60,641 bases of DNA from Gordonia sputi NBRC 100414 (GCF_000248055.1 NZ_BAFC01000016.1:1-60641); one strand, 5' to 3'; positions 1-8,600 are shown, counted from the first letter of the stretch. Notes: generated by a model not told the origin, from the letters alone. Numbers and translations are program-made.

Positions 1-2
1 GA

Positions 3-1058
3 CTGAGTCCGCTGCAGACGCTCACTGTCTGCACCCTGCAAGCCCGGATGCTGCTAGAGGACATTGATGCGGCGAACAAACCCAAGGTGCGGGCAAGCAA
101 GAGAAGAGCTTCCTACCGTTTTGTCTCTGACGCATACGCTGCCACTGTTCCCGATGACCAACTCGACTGGGTGCCCCAGGAACTTGCTGGATTCCGAACT
201 CGCAATGGACGGGAGCAGGTGGAGATCTTCGCTGGCTTAGCTACTGGGTTGGCTGGTCAGGTAGAGAAGCGCTCGGCGGCCCTGGTGGTGCTTGTGGAGC
301 TGCTGACGTTCAGTCCGTGGGATGACGGAACCCACTGGGAGAAGAAGGCCCGAGAATCGGGCCTGAACGAGGCGGCGAGTGAACTAGTCGGGCTTCGTGA
401 GGGCGACCTGAAGGCGGCAACGCAAGAGTTCGAGAGCCTGATGAAGGCACTCCGGCGCAAGTCGATCAAATGGGGTCGAGTCGCTGCCGCAACGGTTGTC
501 GGAGCAGGGGTGGGCGTGGCGACTGCGGGCTGGGCAGCCCCAGCAATAGGCGCTGCGATCGGCGGAACCATGGGACTCACCGGAGCCGCTGCGACCTCCG
601 CCGGCCTGGCCGCCCTCGGCGGCGGATCACTCGCCGCTGGCGGTTTCGGTGTAGCAGGCGGGACCCTTCTGTTGACTGGGGCTGGAGGAGTTGCTTTCGC
701 AGGCGCCGCGGCGGCTGGAACGCGGTTCAGTCCGATTGCGTCACGGACGGTCGCCGCCGAAGCTGTCAAGCTCGACCTACTTGCTCGCATGGTCCTCGTG
801 GAGTCTCCAAATCGCGAAGAGAAGATGCGGCGAGTTGTGGAAAGCTTGCAGGAGCGAATCAATGACATGAGTGACACCACAAGTTTCCTGGTCGAGAAGA
901 TAAATACACTGAAGAAAGAAAAATCTGCCACTGAAAAAGAAAATGAGGACCTCAAGAGTCAGATCAAATCCTTGAAAGTCGAACTCGATGAGATACGTTC
1001 CGCGACGGCAACACTCGAGGTTGTGCGCGACCGAATTCCTGAAATGACCAGCAGATGA
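3..1058 (+). CDS. Unrecognised protein with glycine-rich hydrophobic region and C-terminal coiled coil (5' end probably outside the window)
   Basis: I do not recognise this family. The frame stays open to the left edge with no stop before the first ATG at 48, and no ribosome binding site precedes that ATG, so the true start probably lies upstream of the window. From the ATG, about residues 1-140 are mixed helical. Residues 145-225 are a long Gly/Ala-rich hydrophobic stretch (glycine-zipper-like, probably membrane-inserting). Residues 260-325 are rich in Glu, Lys and Leu and look like a coiled coil. The stop overlaps the next start (ATGA), so the two genes are probably co-translated. The 3' part is unusually A-rich for this genome, which may reflect horizontal transfer. 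Confidence 0.6.
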   Translation: MSPLQTLTVCTLQARMLLEDIDAANKPKVRASKRRASYRFVSDAYAATVPDDQLDWVPQELAGFRTRNGREQVEIFAGLATGLAGQVEKRSAALVVLVELLTFSPWDDGTHWEKKARESGLNEAASELVGLREGDLKAATQEFESLMKALRRKSIKWGRVAAATVVGAGVGVATAGWAAPAIGAAIGGTMGLTGAAATSAGLAALGGGSLAAGGFGVAGGTLLLTGAGGVAFAGAAAAGTRFSPIASRTVAAEAVKLDLLARMVLVESPNREEKMRRVVESLQERINDMSDTTSFLVEKINTLKKEKSATEKENEDLKSQIKSLKVELDEIRSATATLEVVRDRIPEMTSR

Positions 1059-2308
1059 GCGACGACGAAATTGAACTTAACCTTGACACGCAATCGCGTC
1101 GACTCGACGAACTCAACGATATCGTCAACGCAGCTTTGAGCGAATCCGGGCCTACGGCGAGTCTGGAGACGAGCCCGCACCACCAGACCTACGACGAGCT
1201 CACGTCTTTCAACAAAGACCTCAGGCTGCGACGGTCCTGGCAAGAGGTCGACCTCGACGGAGCTTTGACTGAAGCGCAGCGCGAGGCATGGGAGCTTTGG
1301 CAAACCAAGCATCGCCTCTCTTGGAGATCGTCGGACTACCTCGCCGTCGGTGCCGCAGGACTTGTCGGGTTGCTCTGTTCCTGGTTCGACTCGACGATCG
1401 ACAGCGCGGTGCGTGATCACCTGAAGACGCTCACCGAGTCCGCCGCCGTACAGCGTTGGGAATCAGCGGGGAAGCGACTGCCCATCGACTACATGGGGCC
1501 CGGGTTCGGTGGACGTGCGCACCGGGTCAAGTCAGCGGGTCACGATGTTGCGCGACCGATCGAAGCCATCAGGCAGGTCATGAACGGCGAGTTCCGCGGA
1601 ATCCGTTGGCAGAACGGGCAAGCCATCCCGGTTTTCCAAGGTGGGGTGTTCCTACCCAATCTGTCGCTCACCGAGGCTGCGCTGCGGCTTGGGCAGCATT
1701 TGTTGGCAGATGTCGTTACTCCGATGAGCCTGCCGATCCCTGGAATGTCGTTGCTGTACGAGAGTGACAACCAATTGGTGCGGGACTTCGCCCTTCACGC
1801 CTACAGTGGACTCGGTCAAGGGACAGGTTGGAACGTGCGAAGCGGAATCGCTACGCCAACAATGACTGTCATCGCAACTGAGGTGATCATCCGTACCTAC
1901 GTCCACGCCGAGGCTCTCACGCAGACAGGTTCACCAGAGCTTGACTGGCCGCAGAAGCGCCGACGTACCGAGCTGCTACTCGCTGCGCACAGTCTGATAT
2001 CTGCAATATCGCTCGGCAAGGTGGCAGCCCAGATCGCGGCCCACAGCATGGCGGGTGACTATCTCCGCGCTGCGCACCCCTCGCACATCAGGCATGCAAA
2101 CATCCCAGCCCTTCTCCGGACGGGAACACTAGCGGCAACTGTTGTTAATGACGCGTACCGCGCATCGCAAATACCAAGTGCACAGTCTTGGGACGAGTTA
2201 GTTGTCGCAACCGCTCAGCCCTGGCAACTCGACCTCGTGAGCAGGTACGAGACGCTTGGTAGTGCACCCGGCGGCAGGTCAGAACTACTCAAAGACCTGG
2301 ATACATAG
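1055..2308 (+). CDS. Unrecognised 417-aa protein, partner of the preceding gene
   Basis: No family is recognised. The start ATG overlaps the preceding stop by 4 nt, which fixes the start and suggests translational coupling. The protein is mainly helical. One short hydrophobic stretch (about residues 96-110) could touch a membrane. The middle part carries several histidines (for example in HRVKSAGHD near residue 150 and LGQHLLAD near 213). These faintly recall metal-dependent helical hydrolases, but that is a weak impression only. The pair sits beside the core dnaB gene and its codon use is less GC-extreme than the neighbours, which fits an accessory insertion. Confidence 0.6.
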   Translation: MSDDEIELNLDTQSRRLDELNDIVNAALSESGPTASLETSPHHQTYDELTSFNKDLRLRRSWQEVDLDGALTEAQREAWELWQTKHRLSWRSSDYLAVGAAGLVGLLCSWFDSTIDSAVRDHLKTLTESAAVQRWESAGKRLPIDYMGPGFGGRAHRVKSAGHDVARPIEAIRQVMNGEFRGIRWQNGQAIPVFQGGVFLPNLSLTEAALRLGQHLLADVVTPMSLPIPGMSLLYESDNQLVRDFALHAYSGLGQGTGWNVRSGIATPTMTVIATEVIIRTYVHAEALTQTGSPELDWPQKRRRTELLLAAHSLISAISLGKVAAQIAAHSMAGDYLRAAHPSHIRHANIPALLRTGTLAATVVNDAYRASQIPSAQSWDELVVATAQPWQLDLVSRYETLGSAPGGRSELLKDLDT

Positions 2309-2383
2309 CCGGAGGCCATCCATGTGTTGAACTAGTCTCGTTGGCCCGCATATTCGCCTAAGTAGTGATAGCGGCAGCACCGA

Positions 2384-4618
2384 CTACCCTCGCGCCATAT
2401 CCACGAAGCGGCTCAGATGTAGTTGGTGCGCAACGGTTATCGTGGCAGTAGGACCGTTGCGGTGTTTGCCGACGATGATGTCGGCCTCGCCCGCGCGCGG
2501 GTCATCGCGTTCAAACGCGTCGGGGCGGTGGAGCAGGATGACCATGTCGGCGTCCTGCTCCAGCGATCCCGATTCACGAAGGTCCGACACCTGCGGCTTC
2601 TTGTCGGTGCGCTGTTCTGGACCACGGTTCAGCTGGCTGATCGCGACCACGGGAACCTCGAGTTCCTTCGCGAGCAGCTTCAATTGGCGGCTGAACTCCG
2701 AGACTTCCTGCTGACGCGACTCGACCTTCTTGCCGGACGTCATCAGCTGCATGTAGTCCACCACAACGAGTTTCAGATCGTGGCGCTGCTTGAGGCGTCG
2801 AGCTTTGGCGCGGATCTCCATCATGGTGAGGTTCGGCGAGTCGTCGATGAACAGCGGCGCCTCGGAGATCTCACCCATTCGACGTGCGAGGCGCGTCCAG
2901 TCGTCGTCGGACATCGAACCGCCACGCATGTCGCCGAGCTTGATCTTGGCTTCTGCCGAGAGGAGTCGCATCACGATCTCGACCTTGCTCATTTCCAAGG
3001 AGAACATCGCGGCCGTCATCTGATGGCCGATCGAGCACGACCGGATGAAGTCCATGGCGAGCGTCGAATTGTGCGTCGGCACCATGGCCTCACCGGCGAG
3101 GTACATGTGCTCGTCGTTGTCGACCTGCACGCACCGCACCGGGACGCTGCGGACCGGACGAACGGCGACGACGCGTCGAACTCCCGACTGCATGCGAAGT
3201 TCCTTGTGGCGCAACGCTTTGTGGTAAACGGTGAAGACGTCGTCGTCGCCCGTGTCGACCCGGAGCCAGCCGGTCGCCGACCTCTTGTATGTGTAGCCGA
3301 GTCCGGCGACGAGGTCGGCGATGACTGCGGTCATGTGTCGGGTGGCGGCCGGAACGATGATCCATCCGTCCTCATCGACGCTCGCGCGGGCATCGAGGAG
3401 GCCGGCGAGCAGTGCTCGACGCTGCGCGATCGACCCGCGCAGATACTCATACGGAATTCGCCCACCGAGATCTGACATCAGCGCCATGACGTCGACATCG
3501 CCCTCGGCGTCGATGCGGATACCGATCTCGGGGTCGTCGAATGCCATTCCCGCAAGTGCGGCAACCGTATACGGACCGTAGGCGAAGTTCTTGCGCGGCA
3601 ACTCGAGTGGCTCGGTGTTGCGCACCATGGCGCACCCGACGTGCACTCGCAGATCGGCGGTGGTGAGGGTACGGCGCTCATCGTCGACCTCTGCGACCCA
3701 CTGGTGCTGTTCGTCGGCGACGAGCACGCTGCCGTCGCTGAACTCCACCTCGAAGCACGGCCGCTCCGTCATGACCTCGGTCGCGGCAACGACGCGCGTG
3801 GGCCTACCGTGCGGATCGATCAGCTCGTCGCCGACGCTCACCGTGCCCATCGTGGTCCAGCCGGTCGGGGTCGGTAGCGGAGTATCGAGCGAGAGCGCTT
3901 TGCCGACACCCGGGCGGGCTGCCACGATGATCATCTGCCCGGGGTGCAGGCCGTTGGTGAGCTTGTCCAGGTCGGCGAAACCCGTTGGCACACCGAGCGA
4001 AATGCCACCGCGGGAGGCGATGGAGTCGATCTCGTCCATCGTCGGCTGCAGCAGCTCTTCGAGCGGCACGTAGTCTTCGGCGGTACGCCGCTCGGTGACC
4101 TCGTAGACCTCGGCCTGTGCGCGGTCGACCACCTCGGCGACATCCTGGCCGTCGGCACCGGAGTAGCCGAACTGCACGATGCGCGTGCCTGCTTCGACGA
4201 GGCGTCGAAGAATGGCCTTCTCGGCGACGATCTCGGCGTAGTAGCCGGCGTTGGCCGCGGTGGGCACGGTGGAGATCAGGGTGTGCAGATAGGGGGCGCC
4301 CCCGATGCGGCGCAGCTCGCCCGCGCGCTCGAGCTCTGCGGCGACCGTGACGGCGTCGGCGGGTTCACCCTTGCCGTACAGCTCGAGGATCGCCTCGTAG
4401 ACGGCCTGATGTGCCGGTCGGTAGAAGTCGTTGGTGCGGATCTTCTCGATGACGTCGGCGATCGCGTCTTTCGAGAGCATCATGCCGCCGAGGACGGACT
4501 GCTCGGCCGCCATGTCTTGCGGCGGTTGCCGGCCATATTCCTCGACCGGCATGTCGGGCTCGTCGGGTCGTCCGGAATCGCGCGCCGCACCGTGACCGCG
4601 ATCATCGACAACTGCCAC
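2384..4618 (-). CDS. dnaB: Replicative DNA helicase DnaB, intein-containing precursor
   Basis: Hexameric 5'-3' helicase that unwinds DNA at the replication fork. The precursor is 744 aa. The N-terminal DnaB domain (GRQPPQDMAAEQSVLGGMM region) is followed by the RecA-like motor. The Walker A motif ARPGVGK is interrupted directly after Lys240 by a 277-aa intein (residues 241-517) and resumes with STLAMDF. The Walker B region (LVVVDYMQLM) and the C-terminal loops are intact. The spliced product would be 467 aa. I chose the GTG at 4618 because VAVVDDRG matches the mycobacterial DnaB N terminus and an AAAGG site precedes it. The frame is open further upstream to 5056, but that part looks non-coding. 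The gene lies at the end of the rpsF-ssb-rpsR-rplI neighbourhood, as in mycobacteria. Confidence 0.95.
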   Translation of the reverse strand: MAVVDDRGHGAARDSGRPDEPDMPVEEYGRQPPQDMAAEQSVLGGMMLSKDAIADVIEKIRTNDFYRPAHQAVYEAILELYGKGEPADAVTVAAELERAGELRRIGGAPYLHTLISTVPTAANAGYYAEIVAEKAILRRLVEAGTRIVQFGYSGADGQDVAEVVDRAQAEVYEVTERRTAEDYVPLEELLQPTMDEIDSIASRGGISLGVPTGFADLDKLTNGLHPGQMIIVAARPGVGKALSLDTPLPTPTGWTTMGTVSVGDELIDPHGRPTRVVAATEVMTERPCFEVEFSDGSVLVADEQHQWVAEVDDERRTLTTADLRVHVGCAMVRNTEPLELPRKNFAYGPYTVAALAGMAFDDPEIGIRIDAEGDVDVMALMSDLGGRIPYEYLRGSIAQRRALLAGLLDARASVDEDGWIIVPAATRHMTAVIADLVAGLGYTYKRSATGWLRVDTGDDDVFTVYHKALRHKELRMQSGVRRVVAVRPVRSVPVRCVQVDNDEHMYLAGEAMVPTHNSTLAMDFIRSCSIGHQMTAAMFSLEMSKVEIVMRLLSAEAKIKLGDMRGGSMSDDDWTRLARRMGEISEAPLFIDDSPNLTMMEIRAKARRLKQRHDLKLVVVDYMQLMTSGKKVESRQQEVSEFSRQLKLLAKELEVPVVAISQLNRGPEQRTDKKPQVSDLRESGSLEQDADMVILLHRPDAFERDDPRAGEADIIVGKHRNGPTATITVAHQLHLSRFVDMARG
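3068..3898 (-). other. Class 3 intein within DnaB, decayed homing endonuclease region
   Basis: In-frame insertion of 277 codons at the Walker A P-loop of DnaB. The first residue is Ala, not Cys or Ser. The block B region has ADEQHQW (Trp67) instead of the TxxH motif, block F has VRCVQVDN (Cys256), and the end is VPTHN followed by Ser of the C-extein. Trp, Cys and Thr at these places form the WCT signature of class 3 inteins, which start splicing from the block F cysteine. The central region keeps only traces of LAGLIDADG motifs (about residues 110-127 and ALLAGLLDARASVD at 162-175), and the catalytic acidic positions look lost. Splicing is probably active because dnaB is essential. Endonuclease activity is probably lost. 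Confidence 0.9.
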
Positions 4619-5232
4619 GTGTGCCAACCTTTCGAACTCGAACCCTGACGATGGACGTCCCCAACCGTCAAACTCGTCGACACGGCGGTGTGCTGACGAA
4701 TCGGCCGTCCCCCGGAATCCGACTGGCTGAGTCGTCTTTGTTGATACCCGAGGGGTCTGACATGTCGGACCGCACATCGCGACGCGCAACACCATCGGCA
4801 CTGATGGAAGACAGTAGGAGTTCGTCTCGTCGCACTCAAACGCGCTTGTGGACGAACTTGTGGATGGCCTGTGGACGGCTCGCGCGCAACCCCGCGTCAG
4901 TTGTGCAGCCGCTGTGGAGAACGTTGGGGAGTATATGCGTGCGCAACTCGATCTCTGCAGGTCAGACACTGTGCGCGATTTCCACAACAAAGAACTTTTC
5001 TCAGCTCGGCGTGTCTTGGGAAACTCACAGTCGGGCGTGTTGTGGGCGGGTGACAACCACCAGCGGGCAACAACGCAGTGAACAGTGGGTGTGACCTGCG
5101 CAACAGCTCAGTTTCGTCGCGGCGATTCGCTGTCGCCGCGCCGCGCACACCGCCACTGTCCGAGTTTCGCCCTCGTCCGACGCCGCGATGTGGTGGACTG
5201 GCCCCGTGCCGACGACCCACAGACGCCACAAG
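4619..5232. promoter_or_regulatory. dnaB upstream region with a cluster of DnaA-box-like 9-mers
   Basis: This 614-base gap separates divergent dnaB and the secreted-protein gene and holds no convincing ORF. TGTGGA-type 9-mers occur at 4847-4855 (TGTGGACGA), 4859-4867 (TGTGGATGG), 4870-4878 (TGTGGACGG) and 4913-4921 (TGTGGAGAA). A weaker inverted one lies at 4978-4986. Their complements fit or nearly fit the actinobacterial DnaA box, TTGTCCACA-like. The first three lie 11-12 bp apart, about one helical turn. This could be a DnaA-controlled promoter or a DnaA-binding reserve. It is not flanked by dnaA or dnaN, so there is no reason to call it oriC. Confidence 0.5.
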
Positions 5233-5853
5233 ATGTCTCGCTCCCGTCTGGCGTCGTGGCTCCTGGCCGCTGCGGCACTTCTCGTACCGCTACTGAACGC
5301 ATCTCCGGCTGAGGCAGCACCGCCACCGCTGCCCGCCGCATTCGACCTCGCGCGCTACACACCTGTCGATCCGACGCCGTTCCGCTCGCTGGCCTACGAC
5401 GACAACGGACGGTCGTTCTTCACCACCGGCCGGTGGAACTGCCAGATCGGCCCGACGTTCCGCTCGGTGGGCTGTCAGGGCCGCCCCGCAACGGCACCTC
5501 CCGGCGTCCAGGGTGCAGCCATCACCGCCGACGCCCAGGGGCCGTGGTGGGTGCCCAAGCCGGATTTGCTGACCGGCACCTCGTACCATTTCGGCTCGGC
5601 GTCGGGCTTCCGTCCGCCGCGCCTGAATGTGGGCACACGCGTGACGATCGCGGGCGTCACCTGCACGGTGCCCTCAGCCACCCAGGTCGCCTGCCGCACC
5701 GGCAATCGGGCGCTGATCTTCTCGCCCGGATTCCACAAGTTCTACTACCCCGCCGACGACACCGCGCACAGCGGCAATCCCGCTCCGCGCTACCTGCCGA
5801 CGTCGCTGCAGGCGTCGAGTCAGCTACCGCTGGTGCCGGCGCCGCCGAGCTGA
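5233..5853 (+). CDS. Secreted protein of unknown function
   Basis: The start at 5233 is preferred because it gives a classical Sec signal peptide: basic MSRSR, a hydrophobic core LLAAAALLVPLL, and an AEAA-type cleavage site near residue 28. The upstream start at 5188 would add 15 residues before it. The mature domain of about 178 aa has four cysteines (NCQIG, GCQG, TCTV, ACRTG), plausibly two disulfides, and is rich in Trp, Tyr and Pro in a beta-like pattern. It ends in a Pro-rich tail. It resembles the many small exported proteins of unknown role in mycolate-containing actinobacteria. It converges on the universal stress protein gene with only 15 bases between them. Confidence 0.75.
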   Translation: MSRSRLASWLLAAAALLVPLLNASPAEAAPPPLPAAFDLARYTPVDPTPFRSLAYDDNGRSFFTTGRWNCQIGPTFRSVGCQGRPATAPPGVQGAAITADAQGPWWVPKPDLLTGTSYHFGSASGFRPPRLNVGTRVTIAGVTCTVPSATQVACRTGNRALIFSPGFHKFYYPADDTAHSGNPAPRYLPTSLQASSQLPLVPAPPS

Positions 5854-5868
5854 CAAGCCGCCCTACCG

Positions 5869-6513
5869 TCACTCCCCAGTCGCGGGGACGCCTGTTGGAC
5901 GCCGCTCACGCAGGGAGCGCACACCACGTGGCGTAGCGGTGAGCAGGTAACCCGCATCGACACCCCTGTTGACCACCAGGAGCGGGACATCCGTTGTGGC
6001 ACAAAGCCGTCGGGCCAATCGACCCGGCCCCGACGCATACCCGAGAACCATTGCGGCCGCATCGAGGTCGCGGGACTCCCGCGCCAACACGACGTGGGGC
6101 TTACCGCTGCGCACCAGGGCTCGGACATCGGAAGCGCCTGCGGCACAGGCGACTTCTCGCGCACGTCGTTGAACCTCATGGATCACCGAGAGCTCCTCGA
6201 GCTGATATGCGTCGGCGCCCAACTCATCTCGCCACCGTCGTTCCTCGCGACTGCGGTGCGGATTCGCCCGCTGCCGAGCGACGACACTGACGAGGTAGAG
6301 CGGCGCCTCGGAGCGGACCGCGCGGGCGGAATACTCGACCGCCCAATACGATTCGTCCGTTCCACACACTCCGACGACGACGGGCGCCGCGGAGGTCCGG
6401 GCTTGGGTGTGAGGCTGGGCCTGGGTGTGAGTCTGGGCCGGCCGGGTCTCACCGCGCAGGGGAATCGTGGCGACGGGATGGCGCTGGATCTGATGACCGA
6501 AGAGAGTGTGCAT
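5869..6513 (-). CDS. Universal stress protein (UspA domain)
   Basis: A single Usp domain of the nucleotide-binding alpha/beta type. After a 35-45-residue low-complexity N-terminal extension rich in Gln, Thr and His, the domain starts with VVVGVCGTDESYWAVEYSA. It continues through a central acidic helix (RRWRDELGADAYQLEEL) and ends with AAAMVLGYASGPGRLARRL and VPLLVVNRG. The usual ATP-binding loop GxxGxG(S/T) is not clear (GYASGPGRLAR), so ATP binding is uncertain. Such proteins act in stress and dormancy physiology. The start is uncertain because the N-terminal extension could be shorter. Confidence 0.75.
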   Translation of the reverse strand: MHTLFGHQIQRHPVATIPLRGETRPAQTHTQAQPHTQARTSAAPVVVGVCGTDESYWAVEYSARAVRSEAPLYLVSVVARQRANPHRSREERRWRDELGADAYQLEELSVIHEVQRRAREVACAAGASDVRALVRSGKPHVVLARESRDLDAAAMVLGYASGPGRLARRLCATTDVPLLVVNRGVDAGYLLTATPRGVRSLRERRPTGVPATGE

Positions 6514-6750
6514 GGCGGTGACTTCCGAGATGAGACTGCAGAGCTGTGTACGCGAATCCCTTGCACCGGCACACCACGTCGGGCACCACCACCGAGCTGG
6601 ACCCGGGGAACTCGCTGACCACGACGCTACGAGCGCGAGCCCTCGCGGTATCGGGTAGCCACCTACCCCACTTTCGCGACTGCACGTCCTCGTCGCGGCC
6701 TACGAGTACGCATTTCATGAACCATGTAAAGCCAACAGCCTCAGAGACGA
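6514..6750. other. Gene-free stretch upstream of the stress protein gene
   Basis: No credible gene is visible between the universal stress protein and the rplI terminator. The stretch presumably carries the uspA-type promoter. No clear operator or repeat was recognised. Confidence 0.4.
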
Positions 6751-6786
6751 CGAGAGCCGGGCGGAACGATGTCCGCCCGGCTCTCG
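6751..6786 (-). terminator. Terminator of the rpsF-ssb-rpsR-rplI operon
   Basis: A perfect 15-bp inverted repeat with a 6-nt loop (arms 6751-6765 and 6772-6786, first arm cgagagccgggcgga). It lies 38 bases past the rplI stop. There is no strong U-tract, which is common in actinobacteria. Confidence 0.8.
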
Positions 6787-6824
6787 ACCGGTGTACAGCT
6801 ACTGCGTATCAGGCAGCGGGTAAA

Positions 6825-7277
6825 TCAAGCAGCGACGACGTCGACCTGAACGGTCGCGGTGACGTCGGGGTGCAGGTTCACGACGACCGGGAAGGTGCCG
6901 GTCGACTTGATGTGTCCCTTGGGCAGTTCGACGCTGCGCTTGTCGACTGCGGGGCCACCTGCGGACTTGATCGCGCCGGCGACATCGCCAGCGGTGACCG
7001 AGCCGAACAGCTTGCCCGAATCGTGCGTCTTGACCGTGAGGCTGATGCTCGACAGGTTCTCGAGCGCCTGCTTGAGCTCGTTGGCGTGCTCGACGCCACG
7101 GACCTCGCGGGCCTCCTGCGAGCGTCGAATGGTCTCGACCTGCTTCTCGGCACCACGGGTGGCCTTGATGGCCAGGCCGCGGGGCAGCAGGAAGTTGCGG
7201 CCGTAGCCGTCCTTGACCTCGACAGTGTCGCCTGCTTCGCCGAGGTTCTCCACGGCAGCGGTGAGGATGAGTTTCAT
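6825..7277 (-). CDS. rplI: 50S ribosomal protein L9
   Basis: 150 aa, the usual L9 length. The N-terminal RNA-binding domain has [20 protein letters not shown] and the family signature [14 protein letters not shown] charged helix (residues about 45-75) links it to the C-terminal domain ending in [12 protein letters not shown]. The ATG at 7277 was chosen over an upstream in-frame codon because MKLIL is the conserved L9 start and GGAAGGGG precedes it. Last gene of the rpsF operon. Confidence 0.97.
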   Translation of the reverse strand: MKLILTAAVENLGEAGDTVEVKDGYGRNFLLPRGLAIKATRGAEKQVETIRRSQEAREVRGVEHANELKQALENLSSISLTVKTHDSGKLFGSVTAGDVAGAIKSAGGPAVDKRSVELPKGHIKSTGTFPVVVNLHPDVTATVQVDVVAA

Positions 7278-7296
7278 GTCGTTATCCCCTTCCGGC

Positions 7297-7554
7297 TTAT
7301 CGGGCGGTCGAGGTGAAGGGCAGTAGTGCCACCTCACGCGAGTTCTTGACGGCCACAGCGACGTCGCGCTGATGCTGGACGCAGTTGCCGGTCACGCGAC
7401 GCGACCGGATCTTGCCGCGATCTGACAGGAAACGACGCAGCAGCGCGGTGTCCTTGTAGTCGATGTCGGCCTTCTTGTCTTTGCAGAAGGAGCACGCCTT
7501 GGTCTTGGTGACCTTCTCGACGCGCACCTTCCGGGTGCTCTTAGCTTTTGCCAT
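7297..7554 (-). CDS. rpsR: 30S ribosomal protein S18, zinc-binding (C+) form
   Basis: 85-aa S18 that pairs with S6 on the 30S platform. It keeps a CxxC pair (ACSFCKDKK) and a second CxxH-type pair (GNCVQHQRD), the arrangement expected for zinc-binding S18. Actinobacteria often also carry a cysteine-free S18 elsewhere for zinc starvation. The core [19 protein letters not shown] is typical. It lies between ssb and rplI, 19 bases from rplI. Confidence 0.96.
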   Translation of the reverse strand: MAKAKSTRKVRVEKVTKTKACSFCKDKKADIDYKDTALLRRFLSDRGKIRSRRVTGNCVQHQRDVAVAVKNSREVALLPFTSTAR

Positions 7555-7615
7555 GTGTACTTACTCCAAAGTTGTTGCGAGGACGCCTCTTTCACATGAG
7601 GGGCGTCGTCGCGGT

Positions 7616-8137
7616 TCAGAAGGGGGGTTCGTCGTCCCCGCCGCCGAAGTTTCCGCCGCTGCTCGCGGGTGCACTGCCCCACGGGTCGTCGGCAACCTGC
7701 TGGCCCGAGCCCGACCCGCCGCCGCGGCTTCCGCCGCCGGACGAGCCGAAGCCTCCGCCGCCGCCCCCACCGCGCGAGGCCTTGTTGACCTTCGCGGTGG
7801 CGTATCGCAGCGATGGGCCGATCTCGTCGACCTCCAGCTCAACAACAGTGCGCTTCTCACCCTCGCGGGTTTCGTACGACCGCTGCTTGAGACGGCCCTG
7901 CACGATGACCCGGGATCCCTTGGTCAGACTCTCGGTCACGTTCTCCGCGGCCTCACGCCAGATGTTGCAGCGCAGGAACAGCGCTTCGCCGTCCTTCCAC
8001 TCGTTCGTCTGACGATCGAATGTGCGCGGCGTCGACGCCACCGTGAAGTTGGCCACAGCCGCACCCGACGGGGTGAACCGGAGTTCCGGATCAGCCGTGA
8101 GGTTGCCGATGACTGTGATGACCGTGTCGCCTGCCAT
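7616..8137 (-). CDS. ssb: Single-stranded DNA-binding protein
   Basis: 173 aa. The OB fold starts with [20 protein letters not shown], which sets the start at 8137 rather than the upstream in-frame ATG. Residues about 115-160 form a Gly/Ser-rich linker. The C terminus ends in the acidic tip DDEPPF, which binds partners such as RecO, DNA polymerase and other repair proteins. It is co-transcribed with rpsF and rpsR. Confidence 0.97.
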   Translation of the reverse strand: MAGDTVITVIGNLTADPELRFTPSGAAVANFTVASTPRTFDRQTNEWKDGEALFLRCNIWREAAENVTESLTKGSRVIVQGRLKQRSYETREGEKRTVVELEVDEIGPSLRYATAKVNKASRGGGGGGGFGSSGGGSRGGGSGSGQQVADDPWGSAPASSGGNFGGGDDEPPF

Positions 8138-8263
8138 GTGTTTCCCCTTAGGTCTACGTGTGGGCACTCGTCGAAATCGATGTGCACCGCGAGTTGAGTT
8201 CAACCCTAGGTGTCGACACCGACGAGATCGATGGATTCGTTCGGTCGATCAGGGATCTGTGGG

Positions 8264-8545
8264 TTACTTGCGCAGAACCTTCGTGCGCAGAACCGACTCG
8301 TTGAGCTTCAGCTGACGATCGAGCTCGCTGACCGTCTTGGGCTCGGCGTTGAGATCGATGACAGCGTAAATGCCTTCGCTGTGCTTCAAGATCTCGTACG
8401 CGAGTCGGCGCTTGCCCCAGATGTCGACGTTATCCACCTTGCCGCCGTCGTTACGGACAACGTTGAGGAAAGTATCGAGTGAAGGGGCGACGGTGCGCTC
8501 GTCCAGATTCGGATCGAGAATGACCATCAATTCGTAGTGACGCAT
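8264..8545 (-). CDS. rpsF: 30S ribosomal protein S6
   Basis: 93 aa, normal for S6: [21 protein letters not shown], then the conserved [10 protein letters not shown] and [13 protein letters not shown]. It is the first gene of the S6-SSB-S18-L9 operon. The site AGGAGGTGAT at 8563-8554 matches the 16S anti-Shine-Dalgarno very well. It may be masked by an upstream CCTCCT (see the leader entry). Confidence 0.97.
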   Translation of the reverse strand: MRHYELMVILDPNLDERTVAPSLDTFLNVVRNDGGKVDNVDIWGKRRLAYEILKHSEGIYAVIDLNAEPKTVSELDRQLKLNESVLRTKVLRK

Positions 8546-8557
8546 AAGACCACATCA

Positions 8558-8600
8558 CCTCCTATGGGCTCATCGGCCACGGACTGTCCGTGGCAGGAGG
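8558..8600 (-). promoter_or_regulatory. Possible autoregulatory leader of the rpsF operon
   Basis: On the transcript the order is CCTCCT (8600-8595), a perfect 8-bp hairpin GCCACGGA/TCCGTGGC with a 3-nt loop (8594-8576), then the ribosome binding site AGGAGG (8563-8558). CCTCCT and AGGAGG are exact complements, so the leader can fold to hide the rpsF binding site. S6:S18-controlled leaders are known upstream of rpsF in many bacteria. Whether this structure contains that exact protein-binding motif was not established. Confidence 0.5.

Noticed and set aside
4619..5056. N-terminal extension of dnaB in the same open frame
   Set aside because: It would add 146 residues with no DnaB similarity; the conserved start VAVVDDRG with a ribosome binding site lies at 4618.
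4619..5232. Chromosomal origin oriC
   Set aside because: DnaA-box-like motifs are present, but dnaA, dnaN and a clear AT-rich unwinding region are not.
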